Assembly (NCBI GenBank): GCA_046080565.1
Contig: JBJTUF010000343.1
Coordinates: 1-8,879, forward strand
DNA length: 8,879 nt
Source: Cuspidothrix sp046080565
GTDB lineage: Bacteria; Cyanobacteriota; Cyanobacteriia; Cyanobacteriales; Nostocaceae
Direction of reading: 5' to 3'
The notes beneath the pieces are model-generated. The model saw nothing but the letters and a program-made list of their open reading frames with translations. It did not search any database and had not been told where the DNA came from. Each line of letters begins with the position of its first letter. Position 1 is the first letter of the stretch. The position numbers and the translations under genes are program-made. This document shows, piece after piece, positions 1 to 6,218 of the stretch.

Positions 1-40
1 TTTAGGTGTATTTTGTAGAATTCAGGTAACATTATCAATA

Positions 41-78
41 GATAGTCCTTATTGAGAATAGTGGGGCTATCTTTTTTT
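41..78 (+). terminator. Probable intrinsic terminator of an upstream gene outside the window
   Basis: Positions 41-48 (GATAGTCC) pair with 64-71 (GGGCTATC) to give an 8-bp stem with one T-G wobble and a loop of about 15 nt. Seven T residues follow at 72-78. Stem plus T-run is the usual shape of a Rho-independent terminator. It would end a + strand transcript entering from before position 1. It also means the reading frame after it is not simply read through from that upstream gene. Confidence 0.6.
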
Positions 79-118
79 ACCATAAATCGGTACAATTTTC
101 ACCTGATAAGCTGTTTAG

Positions 119-1213
119 GTTATTTCGTCATCCCCTCAGAGAATTGGTAGTAGTGTTGCTAATGACTTATTAGAACATACCCAAGCCACAATTACTATTA
201 CTGGACGTTCTCCAGAAATAAATAATTTTTCTCCAAACGAAAGAAGACATTTTTTATTATTAGATTTAGATGATATTGATCATCTCACTAAAGCTATATC
301 ACAATCTGATCTAGTTATTCATTGTGCAGGGCCTTTCCACTATCGAAATACTAAAGTTTTAGAAATTTGTATTCATGAAGGTGTTAACTATATTGACGTA
401 AGTGATCATCGTTCCTATAGTCAAAAAGCCTTAAAATTACATCCTCAAGCCATAGATGCTGGAGTAACGGCAATAATTAACGCCGGAATTTTTCCTGGTA
501 TTTCTAATAGCTTAGTTCGAGAAGGGATTGAAAAATTTGATTTACCAGAAAAGATCCATTTAAGTTATGTTGTTTCTGGCTCTGGTGGCGCAGGAATTAC
601 AGTCATGAAGACAACTTTTTTAGGATTACAACACCTTTTCACTGCTTGGATAAACAATCAATGGCAAACAATTGAACCCTATACAGAAAGAGAAAATATT
701 GCTTTTCCTCCACCTTATAATAATCATGGTGTTTATTGGTTTGATGTTCCAGAAACTATGACTTTACCAAATTCGTTTCCTCAGGTAAAAACAGTGATTA
801 CTAAATTTGGATCTTATCCTGATTTTTATAATTATTTGACCTGGATAGCAGCCCATATTTTCCCCAAACCATTAATGCAGCAACCAAGGATGATTGAATT
901 TTTATCACATATCAGTCTGAAAATGACAGAGGTTACTAATATCTTTACCGGTATTGGTGTAGCTATCAGAGCAGAAATTACTGGCAAAATTAATGATAAA
1001 ACAGCCGTTTATTGCGTTAATTTAGTTCATGAAAATACTACTATTGCTACTGGATTAGGTGTAGGTACTATTGCTGAATTATTACTAAATAATCAACTGA
1101 AACACCCTGGAGTTGTACCTGTAGAAATAGTATTGCCTACCCATTTATTTCGTCAAAATATGGAGCAAAGAAATGTTAAAATTGATGCTCATTGGCTAAA
1201 CAAGACTAGATGA
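119..1213 (+). pseudogene. Saccharopine dehydrogenase-like NAD(P)-binding protein, 5'-truncated, no start codon
   Basis: The frame is open for 364 codons from just after a TAG at 116-118 to TGA at 1211-1213. It contains no ATG, GTG or TTG before 605. Family-like segments begin well upstream of 605: RIGSSVANDLLEHT, then TITGRS, DLVIHCAGPF, YIDVSDH, NAGIFPGISN and SGSGGAGITVMKTTFLG. A gene called from ATG 605 would therefore lose the whole Rossmann domain. This layout matches the saccharopine dehydrogenase-like oxidoreductases common in cyanobacteria, which are not proven lysine enzymes. The first half should start with a hydrophobic strand and a glycine-rich loop (GGxGRIG). Here RIG is preceded by VISSSPQ, and the other two frames upstream carry no such motif. 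I infer loss of the 5' end by deletion or rearrangement near 119-140, not a simple frameshift. The rest has no internal stop, so the damage is recent or the remnant is still used. Confidence 0.75.
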
Positions 1214-1260
1214 TTTTGGTAATTTTACATAATAAATTATCAAACTTGAGCCAATAATTC

Positions 1261-1335
1261 TCTCAAACCTTTTTTTCTTTGTAGTTCTTTAATTATGAAA
1301 ACTTTCCCATTTTAAGGAAACCGAGGGGTTTGAGA
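1261..1335. repeat. Inverted repeat in the spacer before sixA
   Basis: TCTCAAACC at 1261-1269 is the exact reverse complement of GGTTTGAGA at 1327-1335, with 57 bases between them. The right arm runs directly into a second small palindrome, ATTGC at 1335-1339 against GCAAT at 1355-1359. The stretch GATTGCTTCC...GCAATGATAG resembles short dispersed intergenic repeats I know from Nostocales genomes, but that is recall only. No T-run follows in either direction, so it is a poor terminator. It may be the remnant of a small non-autonomous element. Confidence 0.4.
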
Positions 1336-1398
1336 TTGCTTCCTTAGTTAGGTCGCAATGATAGTAGGTTTTGCGTAAGTCCAGAATTATACAAAAAT

Positions 1399-1896
1399 AT
1401 GGAACTATATTTAATTCGTCATGGTATTGCTGAAGAACATCGTGCAGAATTAGCAGATGAAAAACGTCAACTTACTCCCCAAGGAAGACAAAAAACCGAG
1501 AAAGTAGCTCAGAGATTAGTAGAACTAGGTTTACACTTTGATTTAATTCTTACGAGTCCCTTAGTTCGGGCTTACCAAACAGCAGAAATACTTATGGCGG
1601 CTGGTCTAAGTTCTCAGTTAGAACAATCTCATTATTTGAGTTTTGACAGTAATATTCATAGTTGGCTGCAAGAATGGCTTGAACCTAGAAAATATGCCCA
1701 TCAAACTCAATTAGCATTGGTAGGCCATGAACCTAATTTAAGTCATTGGGCAGAAATTCTCCTCTGGGGAGAAGCAAAAGACAGCCTCATCCTCAAAAAA
1801 GCAGGTATGATTGGAATAAAACTACCAGATGATGGTTCTCCTGTGGGTTGTAGTCAAATGTTTTGGTTGACACCCCCCAAGTACCTGCTGTCATAG
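1399..1896 (+). CDS. sixA: SixA-type phosphohistidine phosphatase (histidine phosphatase superfamily)
   Basis: The 165-residue protein opens with LYLIRHGIAE, the RHG signature whose His8 would be the phosphate-accepting residue. Further conserved elements follow: LTPQGRQKT (residues 25-33), the SPLVRAYQTA block with Arg57, and LVGHEPNLS with the second catalytic His110. Length and layout fit the short SixA branch rather than phosphoglycerate mutases, which are longer. SixA removes phosphate from phosphohistidine residues in E. coli (ArcB and the nitrogen-PTS protein NPr are the reported targets). Cyanobacteria lack a classic PTS, so the substrate here is unknown and may be one of their many histidine kinases. 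The protein should be cytosolic, having no signal peptide or membrane segment. The ATG was chosen because it puts RHG at the expected distance from the N terminus; no clear ribosome-binding site precedes it. Citrate synthase follows after 109 bp. Confidence 0.88.
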   Translation: MELYLIRHGIAEEHRAELADEKRQLTPQGRQKTEKVAQRLVELGLHFDLILTSPLVRAYQTAEILMAAGLSSQLEQSHYLSFDSNIHSWLQEWLEPRKYAHQTQLALVGHEPNLSHWAEILLWGEAKDSLILKKAGMIGIKLPDDGSPVGCSQMFWLTPPKYLLS

Positions 1897-1917
1897 TTGA
1901 CCGATATAACTGCATAG

Positions 1918-1942
1918 AATAGTTGTCATATCAGCAACTATT
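1918..1942. other. Hairpin in the sixA-gltA spacer
   Basis: AATAGTTG at 1918-1925 pairs perfectly with CAACTATT at 1935-1942 (8 bp, about 9-nt loop, with a possible extra T-G pair inside). No T-run follows, so it is not a standard terminator. It lies 63 bp before the gltA start. A TAGAAT at 1915-1920, close to a -10 consensus, overlaps its left edge; the TTGACC at 1897-1902 is too near to be its -35. It could lie in the gltA leader or mark the sixA 3' end. Which one cannot be told from sequence. Confidence 0.35.
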
Positions 1943-2005
1943 ATGGTGAAAATAATCTCTGGTAAGTTAGCGTGAGCAGATATTTTACAAAGTAATGGTG
2001 TTGCC

Positions 2006-3142
2006 ATGACGGTATGCGAATACAAGCCTGGTTTAGAAGGTATTCCCGCCGCCCAGTCGAGTATTAGTCATGTAGACGGGCAGAAAGGAATTCTAGAATA
2101 TCGTGGTATCAGGATTGAGGAATTAGCTCAAAAAAGCACATTCCTGGAAACTGCATATCTGTTGATTTGGGGTGAGTTACCAAATAAGGAAGAACTGAGA
2201 GCATTTGAGGAAGAAGTTCTGACTCACAGACGCATCAAATACCGCATTCGGGACATGATGAAATCCTTTCCTGAAAGTGGTCATCCCATGGATGCGCTAC
2301 AAGCTTCGGCGGCTGCTTTAGGTTTATTCTATTCTCGTCGTGACTTACATAATCCAGTCTATATCCGCAATGCGGCTGTTCGGTTAATAGCCACTATTCC
2401 GACGATGGTAGCAGCGTTTCAGCTAATGCGGCAAGGGAACGACCCGGTGAAGCCTAGAGATGATTTAGGTTATGCGGCTAACTTCCTGTATATGCTCAAT
2501 GAGAAAGAGCCTGATCCTTTAGCTGCAAAAATCTTTGATGTCTGCTTAATACTTCATGTTGAGCATACAATGAACGCCTCTACCTTTAGTGCTAGAATCA
2601 CAGCCTCTACCTTAACTGATCCTTATGCTGTGGTTGCGAGTGCAGTAGGGACTTTAGGCGGACCATTGCATGGGGGCGCAAACGAAGAAGTAATTCAGAT
2701 GTTAGAAGAAATTGGTTCTGTGGATAATGTTCGTCCTTATGTGGAGGATCTACTGCAACGCAAAGCCAAAATTATGGGTTTTGGGCATCGTGTCTACAAA
2801 GTTAAAGATCCTCGTGCCACCATCTTACAAAACCTAGCAGAGGAATTGTTTGAGAAATTTGGCTACGACGAATACTATGAAATTGCCCAAGAAATGGAAC
2901 GGGTAGTTTCCGAAAAATTGGGTAGCAAAGGGATTTATCCTAATGTTGACTTTTATTCCGGTTTGGTGTATAGGAAAATGGGAATTCCTACAGACTTGTT
3001 CACTCCAGTATTTGCGATCGCTCGCGTCGCTGGTTGGTTAGCGCACTGGAAAGAACAACTGACAGAAAACCGCATTTTCCGTCCGACCCAAATTTATAAC
3101 GGTCGCCATGAAGTCTCATACACTCCCATGGACGAACGCTAA
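2006..3142 (+). CDS. gltA: Citrate synthase
   Basis: This enzyme condenses oxaloacetate and acetyl-CoA to citrate in the cytosol, the entry step to the citrate-to-2-oxoglutarate branch that supplies nitrogen assimilation in cyanobacteria. At 378 residues it matches the short dimeric (type I) bacterial and cyanobacterial form, not the longer allosteric hexamer of E. coli. Visible active-site elements are LHVEHTMNAS with His187, GGPLHGGANE with His222, MGFGHRVYK with His261, and PNVDFYSG with Asp315. His222, His261 and Asp315 are the expected catalytic triad. The C-terminal RVAGWLAHWKE and RPTQIYNG blocks are also typical. 2-Methylcitrate synthase is a close relative, but no other propionate-pathway gene is present and the sequence reads as the usual cyanobacterial citrate synthase. 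The start at MTVCEYKPGLEG fits the family; no strong ribosome-binding site is seen. A HIP1 site lies inside the gene at 3014-3021. No T-run terminator directly follows. Confidence 0.96.
   Translation: MTVCEYKPGLEGIPAAQSSISHVDGQKGILEYRGIRIEELAQKSTFLETAYLLIWGELPNKEELRAFEEEVLTHRRIKYRIRDMMKSFPESGHPMDALQASAAALGLFYSRRDLHNPVYIRNAAVRLIATIPTMVAAFQLMRQGNDPVKPRDDLGYAANFLYMLNEKEPDPLAAKIFDVCLILHVEHTMNASTFSARITASTLTDPYAVVASAVGTLGGPLHGGANEEVIQMLEEIGSVDNVRPYVEDLLQRKAKIMGFGHRVYKVKDPRATILQNLAEELFEKFGYDEYYEIAQEMERVVSEKLGSKGIYPNVDFYSGLVYRKMGIPTDLFTPVFAIARVAGWLAHWKEQLTENRIFRPTQIYNGRHEVSYTPMDER
3014..3021. repeat. HIP1 octamer GCGATCGC
   Basis: This exact palindrome is the highly iterated HIP1 octamer of many cyanobacterial genomes. 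It lies within citrate synthase, at codons for the FAIARVAG segment. It is a lineage marker and needs no local role. Confidence 0.9.
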
Positions 3143-3169
3143 GAAACAAACAACATAACTCTGGATTCT

Positions 3170-3253
3170 AGATTTTGGATTTGCAATTCAAGTCCTCCAG
3201 TGGACAGATTGATAACTGTCATATCTGCCCTTGAGGCTTGGACTCCAAAATCT
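3170..3253. repeat. Long-spaced inverted repeat downstream of gltA
   Basis: AGATTTTGGA at 3170-3179 is the exact reverse complement of TCCAAAATCT at 3244-3253. The arms contain the same CCAAAAT heptamer that recurs before ndhA and before ndhI. Between the arms sits a smaller stem, GACAG (about 3205-3209) against CTGTC (about 3218-3222). The element begins 27 bp after the gltA stop codon. It could fold in the gltA 3' untranslated region, where it may protect the message end, but it lacks a T-run. Confidence 0.5.
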
Positions 3254-3306
3254 GCTATCCCCACAACTGACATCTACAATAAGTAGGAATCAATATCAAT
3301 GAAAGA

Positions 3307-3329
3307 ACCGTTACAAACCTGGAAACGGT
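3307..3329. other. Small hairpin overlapping a possible 10-codon frame
   Basis: ACCGTT at 3307-3312 pairs with AACGGT at 3324-3329 across an 11-nt loop. T-rich sequence follows (TTTCTTGGTTTTGTTTT from 3334), though not as a clean run. The stem lies inside a tiny frame, ATG 3299 to TAA 3329-3331 (MKEPLQTWKR), which has AGGA at 3285-3288 ten bases before its ATG. It might be a weak gltA terminator or an attenuator-like leader. Nothing beyond this arrangement supports expression. Confidence 0.25.
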
Positions 3330-3587
3330 AAATCTTTCTTGGTTTTGTTTTGTGCAACTACATTAATTGGTAGAATTTGTCTCATTTACCTACTTATCAA
3401 TCATCAATTCCTAATCCCAACCATAAGTAGAAGTTGTCTCTAGGGTTTTATGGCAAAAACCATCCAACGATATACTAAACATGGGAATTGTCAATAAATC
3501 TACAATTGGATATCATCTCACCAGAGATCATTACAAAAGATGAACATTGGGAATTTTCGGTACAAGCCCCTTCAGGGTGGAATTAAT

Positions 3588-3674
3588 CCAAAATCCCCAA
3601 TCTCTACCCTTAAGTGTCGAGTAAATCCAAAATACTCGCTGCGCTGCTACGCTGCGCCAACTTAAATCTAAAAT
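3588..3674. repeat. Heptamer (STRR-type) repeats and GC-rich insert upstream of ndhA
   Basis: Copies of a 7-bp unit are visible: CCAAAAT at 3588-3594 directly followed by CCCCAAT at 3595-3601, CCAAAAT at 3625-3631, and CTAAAAT at 3668-3674. CCCCAAT matches the STRR1 heptamer family (CCCCART) described for heterocystous cyanobacteria. Between copies lies a GC-rich patch with the direct repeat CGCTGCGC at 3635-3642 and 3648-3655, unlike its AT-rich surroundings and resembling another dispersed Nostocales repeat. The block ends 25 bp before the ndhA ATG, so it is probably transcribed as ndhA leader or overlaps the promoter. Confidence 0.6.
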
Positions 3675-3699
3675 CTATTGACCTTTCATAGCAGCAAAC

Positions 3700-4818
3700 A
3701 TGAATCCAGGAATTGACCTCCAAGGAACTTTTATTCAATCTGTCAAGGACTTAGGGCTACCTCCTGGGGCAGCCAAAGCCCTATGGATGCCATTGCCCAT
3801 GGTATTGATGTTAATTGGGGCAACAGTTGGCGTATTAGTTGCCACATGGCTAGAACGGAAAATTTCTGCTGCCGCACAGCAACGAATTGGACCAGAATAT
3901 CAAGGGCCATTTGGATTGCTAGTACCTGTAGCAGATGGTTTAAAGCTGGTATTCAAAGAAGATATAGTACCCGCTAAAGCCGATCCTTGGCTATTTACCC
4001 TCGGCCCAATTATTGTAGTCTTACCAGTATTTCTGTCCTACATGATTGTACCATTTGGACAGAATATCATCATTACTAACGTCGGTATGGGCGTGTTTTT
4101 GTGGATTGCATTATCCAGTATTCAGCCCATTGGCTTATTAATGGCAGGTTACGCCTCCAATAATAAATACTCTCTGTTGGGTGGTTTACGGGCAGCAGCC
4201 CAGTCCATCAGTTATGAAATTCCCTTAGCATTGAGTGTACTGGCGATCGCCATGATGTCCAACAGTCTCAGCACCGTTGACATCGTTAATCAACAATCCA
4301 ACTTTGGCATTCTCGGCTGGAATATTTGGCGACAACCATTAGGATTCATGATCTTTTGGATCGCCGCCCTAGCAGAATGCGAACGCTTACCCTTTGACTT
4401 ACCAGAAGCAGAAGAAGAACTAGTAGCAGGGTATCAAACCGAATATTCCGGTATGAAATTTGCCCTTTTCTATCTCAGTTCCTACGTTAACCTGGTACTT
4501 TCTGCATTATTAGTAGCCATCTTGTACCTTGGTGGTTGGCATTGCCCCATTCCCCTTGATCTGCTCACAAACTCCTTAGGAGTCAGTGAAAACAACCCTG
4601 CGATCCAGGTAGTAACAGCAGGAATAGGTATCACCATGACCGTACTCAAAGCCTACCTCCTCGTATTTCTTGCCATTCTCATCCGTTGGACAGTACCACG
4701 GGTAAGAATAGACCAACTATTAGATTTAGGATGGAAATTTCTATTACCAGTTGGTTTGGTCAATCTCCTATTAACCGCCGCCTTCAAACTAGCCTTTCCC
4801 TTCGCCTTCGGTGGATAA
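3700..4818 (+). CDS. ndhA: NDH-1 subunit NdhA (NuoH/ND1 family)
   Basis: NdhA is the membrane subunit that holds the quinone tunnel where NDH-1 joins its peripheral arm to the proton-pumping arm. In cyanobacteria the complex sits in the thylakoid membrane and passes electrons from ferredoxin to plastoquinone. The 372-residue protein has about eight hydrophobic segments (roughly 30-50, 98-118, 130-150, 171-190, 213-225, 255-278, 305-328, 345-368). Family signatures are TWLERKISAAAQQRIGPEY (49-67), ADGLKLVFKED (78-88), LLGGLRAAAQSISYEIPLAL (159-178) and the acidic loop ECERLPFDLPEAEEELVAGY (226-245), which lines the quinone site. Length and sequence match cyanobacterial and plastid NdhA closely. 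The ATG start gives the usual MNxGIDLQGTF beginning; no strong ribosome-binding site is seen. It is the first ndh gene of the cluster, and ndhI starts 89 bp later across a repeat hairpin. A HIP1 site lies inside at 4243-4250. Confidence 0.97.
   Translation: MNPGIDLQGTFIQSVKDLGLPPGAAKALWMPLPMVLMLIGATVGVLVATWLERKISAAAQQRIGPEYQGPFGLLVPVADGLKLVFKEDIVPAKADPWLFTLGPIIVVLPVFLSYMIVPFGQNIIITNVGMGVFLWIALSSIQPIGLLMAGYASNNKYSLLGGLRAAAQSISYEIPLALSVLAIAMMSNSLSTVDIVNQQSNFGILGWNIWRQPLGFMIFWIAALAECERLPFDLPEAEEELVAGYQTEYSGMKFALFYLSSYVNLVLSALLVAILYLGGWHCPIPLDLLTNSLGVSENNPAIQVVTAGIGITMTVLKAYLLVFLAILIRWTVPRVRIDQLLDLGWKFLLPVGLVNLLLTAAFKLAFPFAFGG
4243..4250. repeat. HIP1 octamer GCGATCGC
   Basis: Second exact HIP1 copy in the window, inside ndhA at the codons for LAIAMM. 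It supports cyanobacterial origin and needs no local function. Confidence 0.9.
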
Positions 4819-4829
4819 AAAAAATTTCA

Positions 4830-4886
4830 GATTTTAGATTTTAGATTGGGGATTAAATCTAAAATCTAAAATCCAAAATCCAAAAT
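4830..4886. repeat. Heptamer repeats forming a perfect 18-bp hairpin between ndhA and ndhI
   Basis: GATTTTAGATTTTAGATT at 4830-4847 is the exact reverse complement of 4856-4873, with an 8-nt loop (GGGGATTA). The left arm holds ATTTTAG twice plus ATTGGGG, the complement of the STRR1 unit CCCCAAT. The right side is four perfectly phased heptamers, CTAAAAT twice (4859-4872) and CCAAAAT twice (4873-4886). The stem has only three G-C pairs and no T-run follows, so it is unlikely to stop transcription fully. It begins 11 bp after the ndhA stop and ends 21 bp before the ndhI ATG. It could therefore affect message processing or stability between the two genes. Confidence 0.8.
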
Positions 4887-4907
4887 TGACAAAGAGAGAG
4901 ACACACA

Positions 4908-5492
4908 ATGCTAAAATTCCTCAAACAAGTTGGTGATTACGCCAAAGAAGCTGTTCAAGCAGGTCGTTATATAGGTCAAGGCTTATCCGTCACTTTCGAT
5001 CACATGAAACGGCGGCCTGTGACAGTTCAATATCCCTACGAAAAACTAATTCCCGGCGAAAGATTTCGTGGACGGATTCATTATGAATTTGACAAGTGCA
5101 TAGCTTGTGAAGTCTGTGTCCGTGTTTGTCCCATTAACCTGCCAGTAGTTGATTGGGAAATGGACAAAGCCACCAAAAAGAAAAAACTTAAACACTACAG
5201 TATTGATTTTGGAGTTTGTATCTTCTGCGGTAACTGCGTGGAATATTGCCCTACCAACTGTTTATCCATGACAGAAGAATATGAACTAGCCACCTACGAT
5301 CGCCATGAACTCAATTACGATAGCGTCGCCCTAGGACGTTTACCCTACAAAGTCACAAACGATCCTATGGTAAAACCACTGCGCGAGCTTGTTTACCTAC
5401 CCAAAGGCGTAATGGACCCCCACGGAGTCCCTGCTGATGCTCCCCGTCCTGGTTCTCGTCCTGAAGACTTAGTAGAAAGTGGTAATGGCTAA
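4908..5492 (+). CDS. ndhI: NDH-1 subunit NdhI (NuoI, two 4Fe-4S clusters)
   Basis: NdhI is the iron-sulfur subunit of the peripheral arm that carries electrons toward the quinone site. In cyanobacteria it is considered the entry side for ferredoxin electrons. The 194-residue protein has two classic 8Fe ferredoxin motifs: CIACEVCVRVCP with Cys64, 67, 70 and 74, and CIFCGNCVEYCP with Cys104, 107, 110 and 114. An amphipathic N-terminal stretch (about 1-30) is typical for its membrane-edge position. The last 25 or so residues are rich in Pro, Asp and Gly, as is common in the cyanobacterial form. The ATG follows a purine-rich GAGAGAG at 4894-4900. The final codons and TAA stop (SGNG*) lie within the start of a TAATGGG-type repeat, so the extreme C terminus may be set by repeat insertion. 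ndhG follows after 114 bp. Confidence 0.97.
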   Translation: MLKFLKQVGDYAKEAVQAGRYIGQGLSVTFDHMKRRPVTVQYPYEKLIPGERFRGRIHYEFDKCIACEVCVRVCPINLPVVDWEMDKATKKKKLKHYSIDFGVCIFCGNCVEYCPTNCLSMTEEYELATYDRHELNYDSVALGRLPYKVTNDPMVKPLRELVYLPKGVMDPHGVPADAPRPGSRPEDLVESGNG

Positions 5493-5567
5493 TGGGTAAT
5501 CAGTAATGGGTAATGGGTAATCAAAATTTTTCTAATTACCAATCACAAATTACCAATTACCAATTAC
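5481..5567. repeat. TAATGGG/ATTACCA heptamer repeats spanning the ndhI stop and ndhI-ndhG spacer
   Basis: GGTAATGGCTAATGGGTAAT and further GTAATGGG units run from 5481 to 5521, and CAATTAC/ATTACCA units run from 5535 to 5567. The arms 5503-5521 and 5549-5567 pair over 19 positions with two mismatches and a 27-nt loop. The ndhI TAA at 5490-5492 lies inside the left repeat. This heptamer family differs from the one before ndhI. No T-run follows the right arm. The right arm ends 39 bp before the ndhG start codon. Confidence 0.75.
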
Positions 5568-5592
5568 TACGCAGTATTTATTAAACATCAAT

Positions 5593-5597
5593 AAGGA
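5593..5597 (+). promoter_or_regulatory. Ribosome-binding site fixing the GTG start of ndhG
   Basis: AAGGA at 5593-5597 sits nine bases before GTG 5607-5609. No in-frame ATG nearby gives the expected NdhG N terminus. This site therefore supports the GTG. Confidence 0.6.
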
Positions 5598-5606
5598 TAG
5601 AAAACA

Positions 5607-6218
5607 GTGAATCTAGCAGAAGGAGTACAGTCTGTATCATTTGGCATTCTCGGTGTGATGATGATTGGGGCAGCACTAGGTGTGGTCTTATTCTCTAACA
5701 TTGTCTATTCCGCCTTTTTGCTGGGAGGTGTATTCATCAGCATGGCAGGAATATATCTATTGCTAAATGGTGATTTTGTAGCAGCAGCACAAATACTAAT
5801 TTATGTTGGTGCAATTAACGTCTTAATTTTATTTGCCATCATGTTGGTAAACAAAAGAGAAGACTTTGCACCATTACCTAGTGCTGGATTACGAAAAGTA
5901 TTTACAGCTTTAGTTTGTTTTGGACTGTTTGCTCTCTTAAGTACAATGGTATTAGCTACTCCTTGGGCTTATTCTACCAATCCCATAGTTAGCCAAAATT
6001 CCATCATTTTAATTGGTCAGCATTTCTTTAGCGACTTTTTGCTACCCTTTGAGTTGGCTTCCGTTCTGTTGCTGATGGCAATGGTAGGCGCAATTATTTT
6101 GGCACGTCGTGAATACATTCCCGATCAACTACCAAAATCTGATCTACAACAAACAATTTTAACCCTACCAGAACGCCCCAAAGAGTTGATATCTACTGGT
6201 AGCACTTCCGATAACTGA
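5607..6218 (+). CDS. ndhG: NDH-1 subunit NdhG (NuoJ/ND6 family)
   Basis: NdhG is a small core membrane subunit next to NdhA and NdhE; in the NuoJ/ND6 family its third helix takes part in coupling quinone reduction to proton movement. The 203-residue protein has five hydrophobic segments (about 10-28, 33-53, 60-80, 95-116, 146-167). Typical sequence includes SNIVYSAFLLGGVF, GDFVAAAQILIYVGAINVLI and LLLMAMVGAIILARREY, the last marking the end of the fifth helix. A soluble tail of about 35 residues follows. Translation starts at GTG with AAGGA upstream, giving the family beginning NLAEGVQ. The TGA stop lies within a pair of AACTGAC repeats, and ndhE starts only 19 bp later, so the two are certainly co-transcribed. 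Confidence 0.96.
   Translation: MNLAEGVQSVSFGILGVMMIGAALGVVLFSNIVYSAFLLGGVFISMAGIYLLLNGDFVAAAQILIYVGAINVLILFAIMLVNKREDFAPLPSAGLRKVFTALVCFGLFALLSTMVLATPWAYSTNPIVSQNSIILIGQHFFSDFLLPFELASVLLLMAMVGAIILARREYIPDQLPKSDLQQTILTLPERPKELISTGSTSDN

Larger units (their letters stand above)
3143..3699. other. 557-bp non-coding gap between gltA and ndhA
   Basis: I see no convincing gene here. The longest ATG frames noted are 10, 15 and 20 codons (starting at 3299, 3450 and 3481), all without family resemblance. The gap holds a long-spaced inverted repeat (3170-3253), a small hairpin overlapping a 10-codon frame (3307-3329) and 7-bp repeats with a GC-rich insert (3588-3674), all listed separately. A short stem also exists at 3444-3449 against 3456-3461 (GGTTTT/AAAACC). 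The ndhA promoter is probably in this gap, but I could not place -35 and -10 boxes with any confidence. No clear NtcA-type GTA-N8-TAC site was found by eye. Confidence 0.6.

Noticed and set aside
605..1213. ATG 605 as the start of a complete 202-residue protein
   Set aside because: Family-like sequence continues in frame at least to position 140, so this ATG is internal (in the GGAGITVMKTTF segment). It is treated as part of the truncated frame.
1897..1925. TTGACC and TAGAAT as a gltA promoter
   Set aside because: The boxes are only about 12 bp apart, and no -10 occurs at 16-18 bp. They are noted in the hairpin entry only.
3450..3543. Two short frames (15 and 20 codons) in the gltA-ndhA gap
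   Set aside because: There is no convincing ribosome-binding site, similarity or composition signal.
3783..3977. 64-codon frame on the + strand
   Set aside because: It lies wholly inside ndhA in another frame, with no family resemblance.
4830..5567. CRISPR array
   Set aside because: Repeats are 7 bp, contiguous and palindromic, without unique spacers or cas genes.
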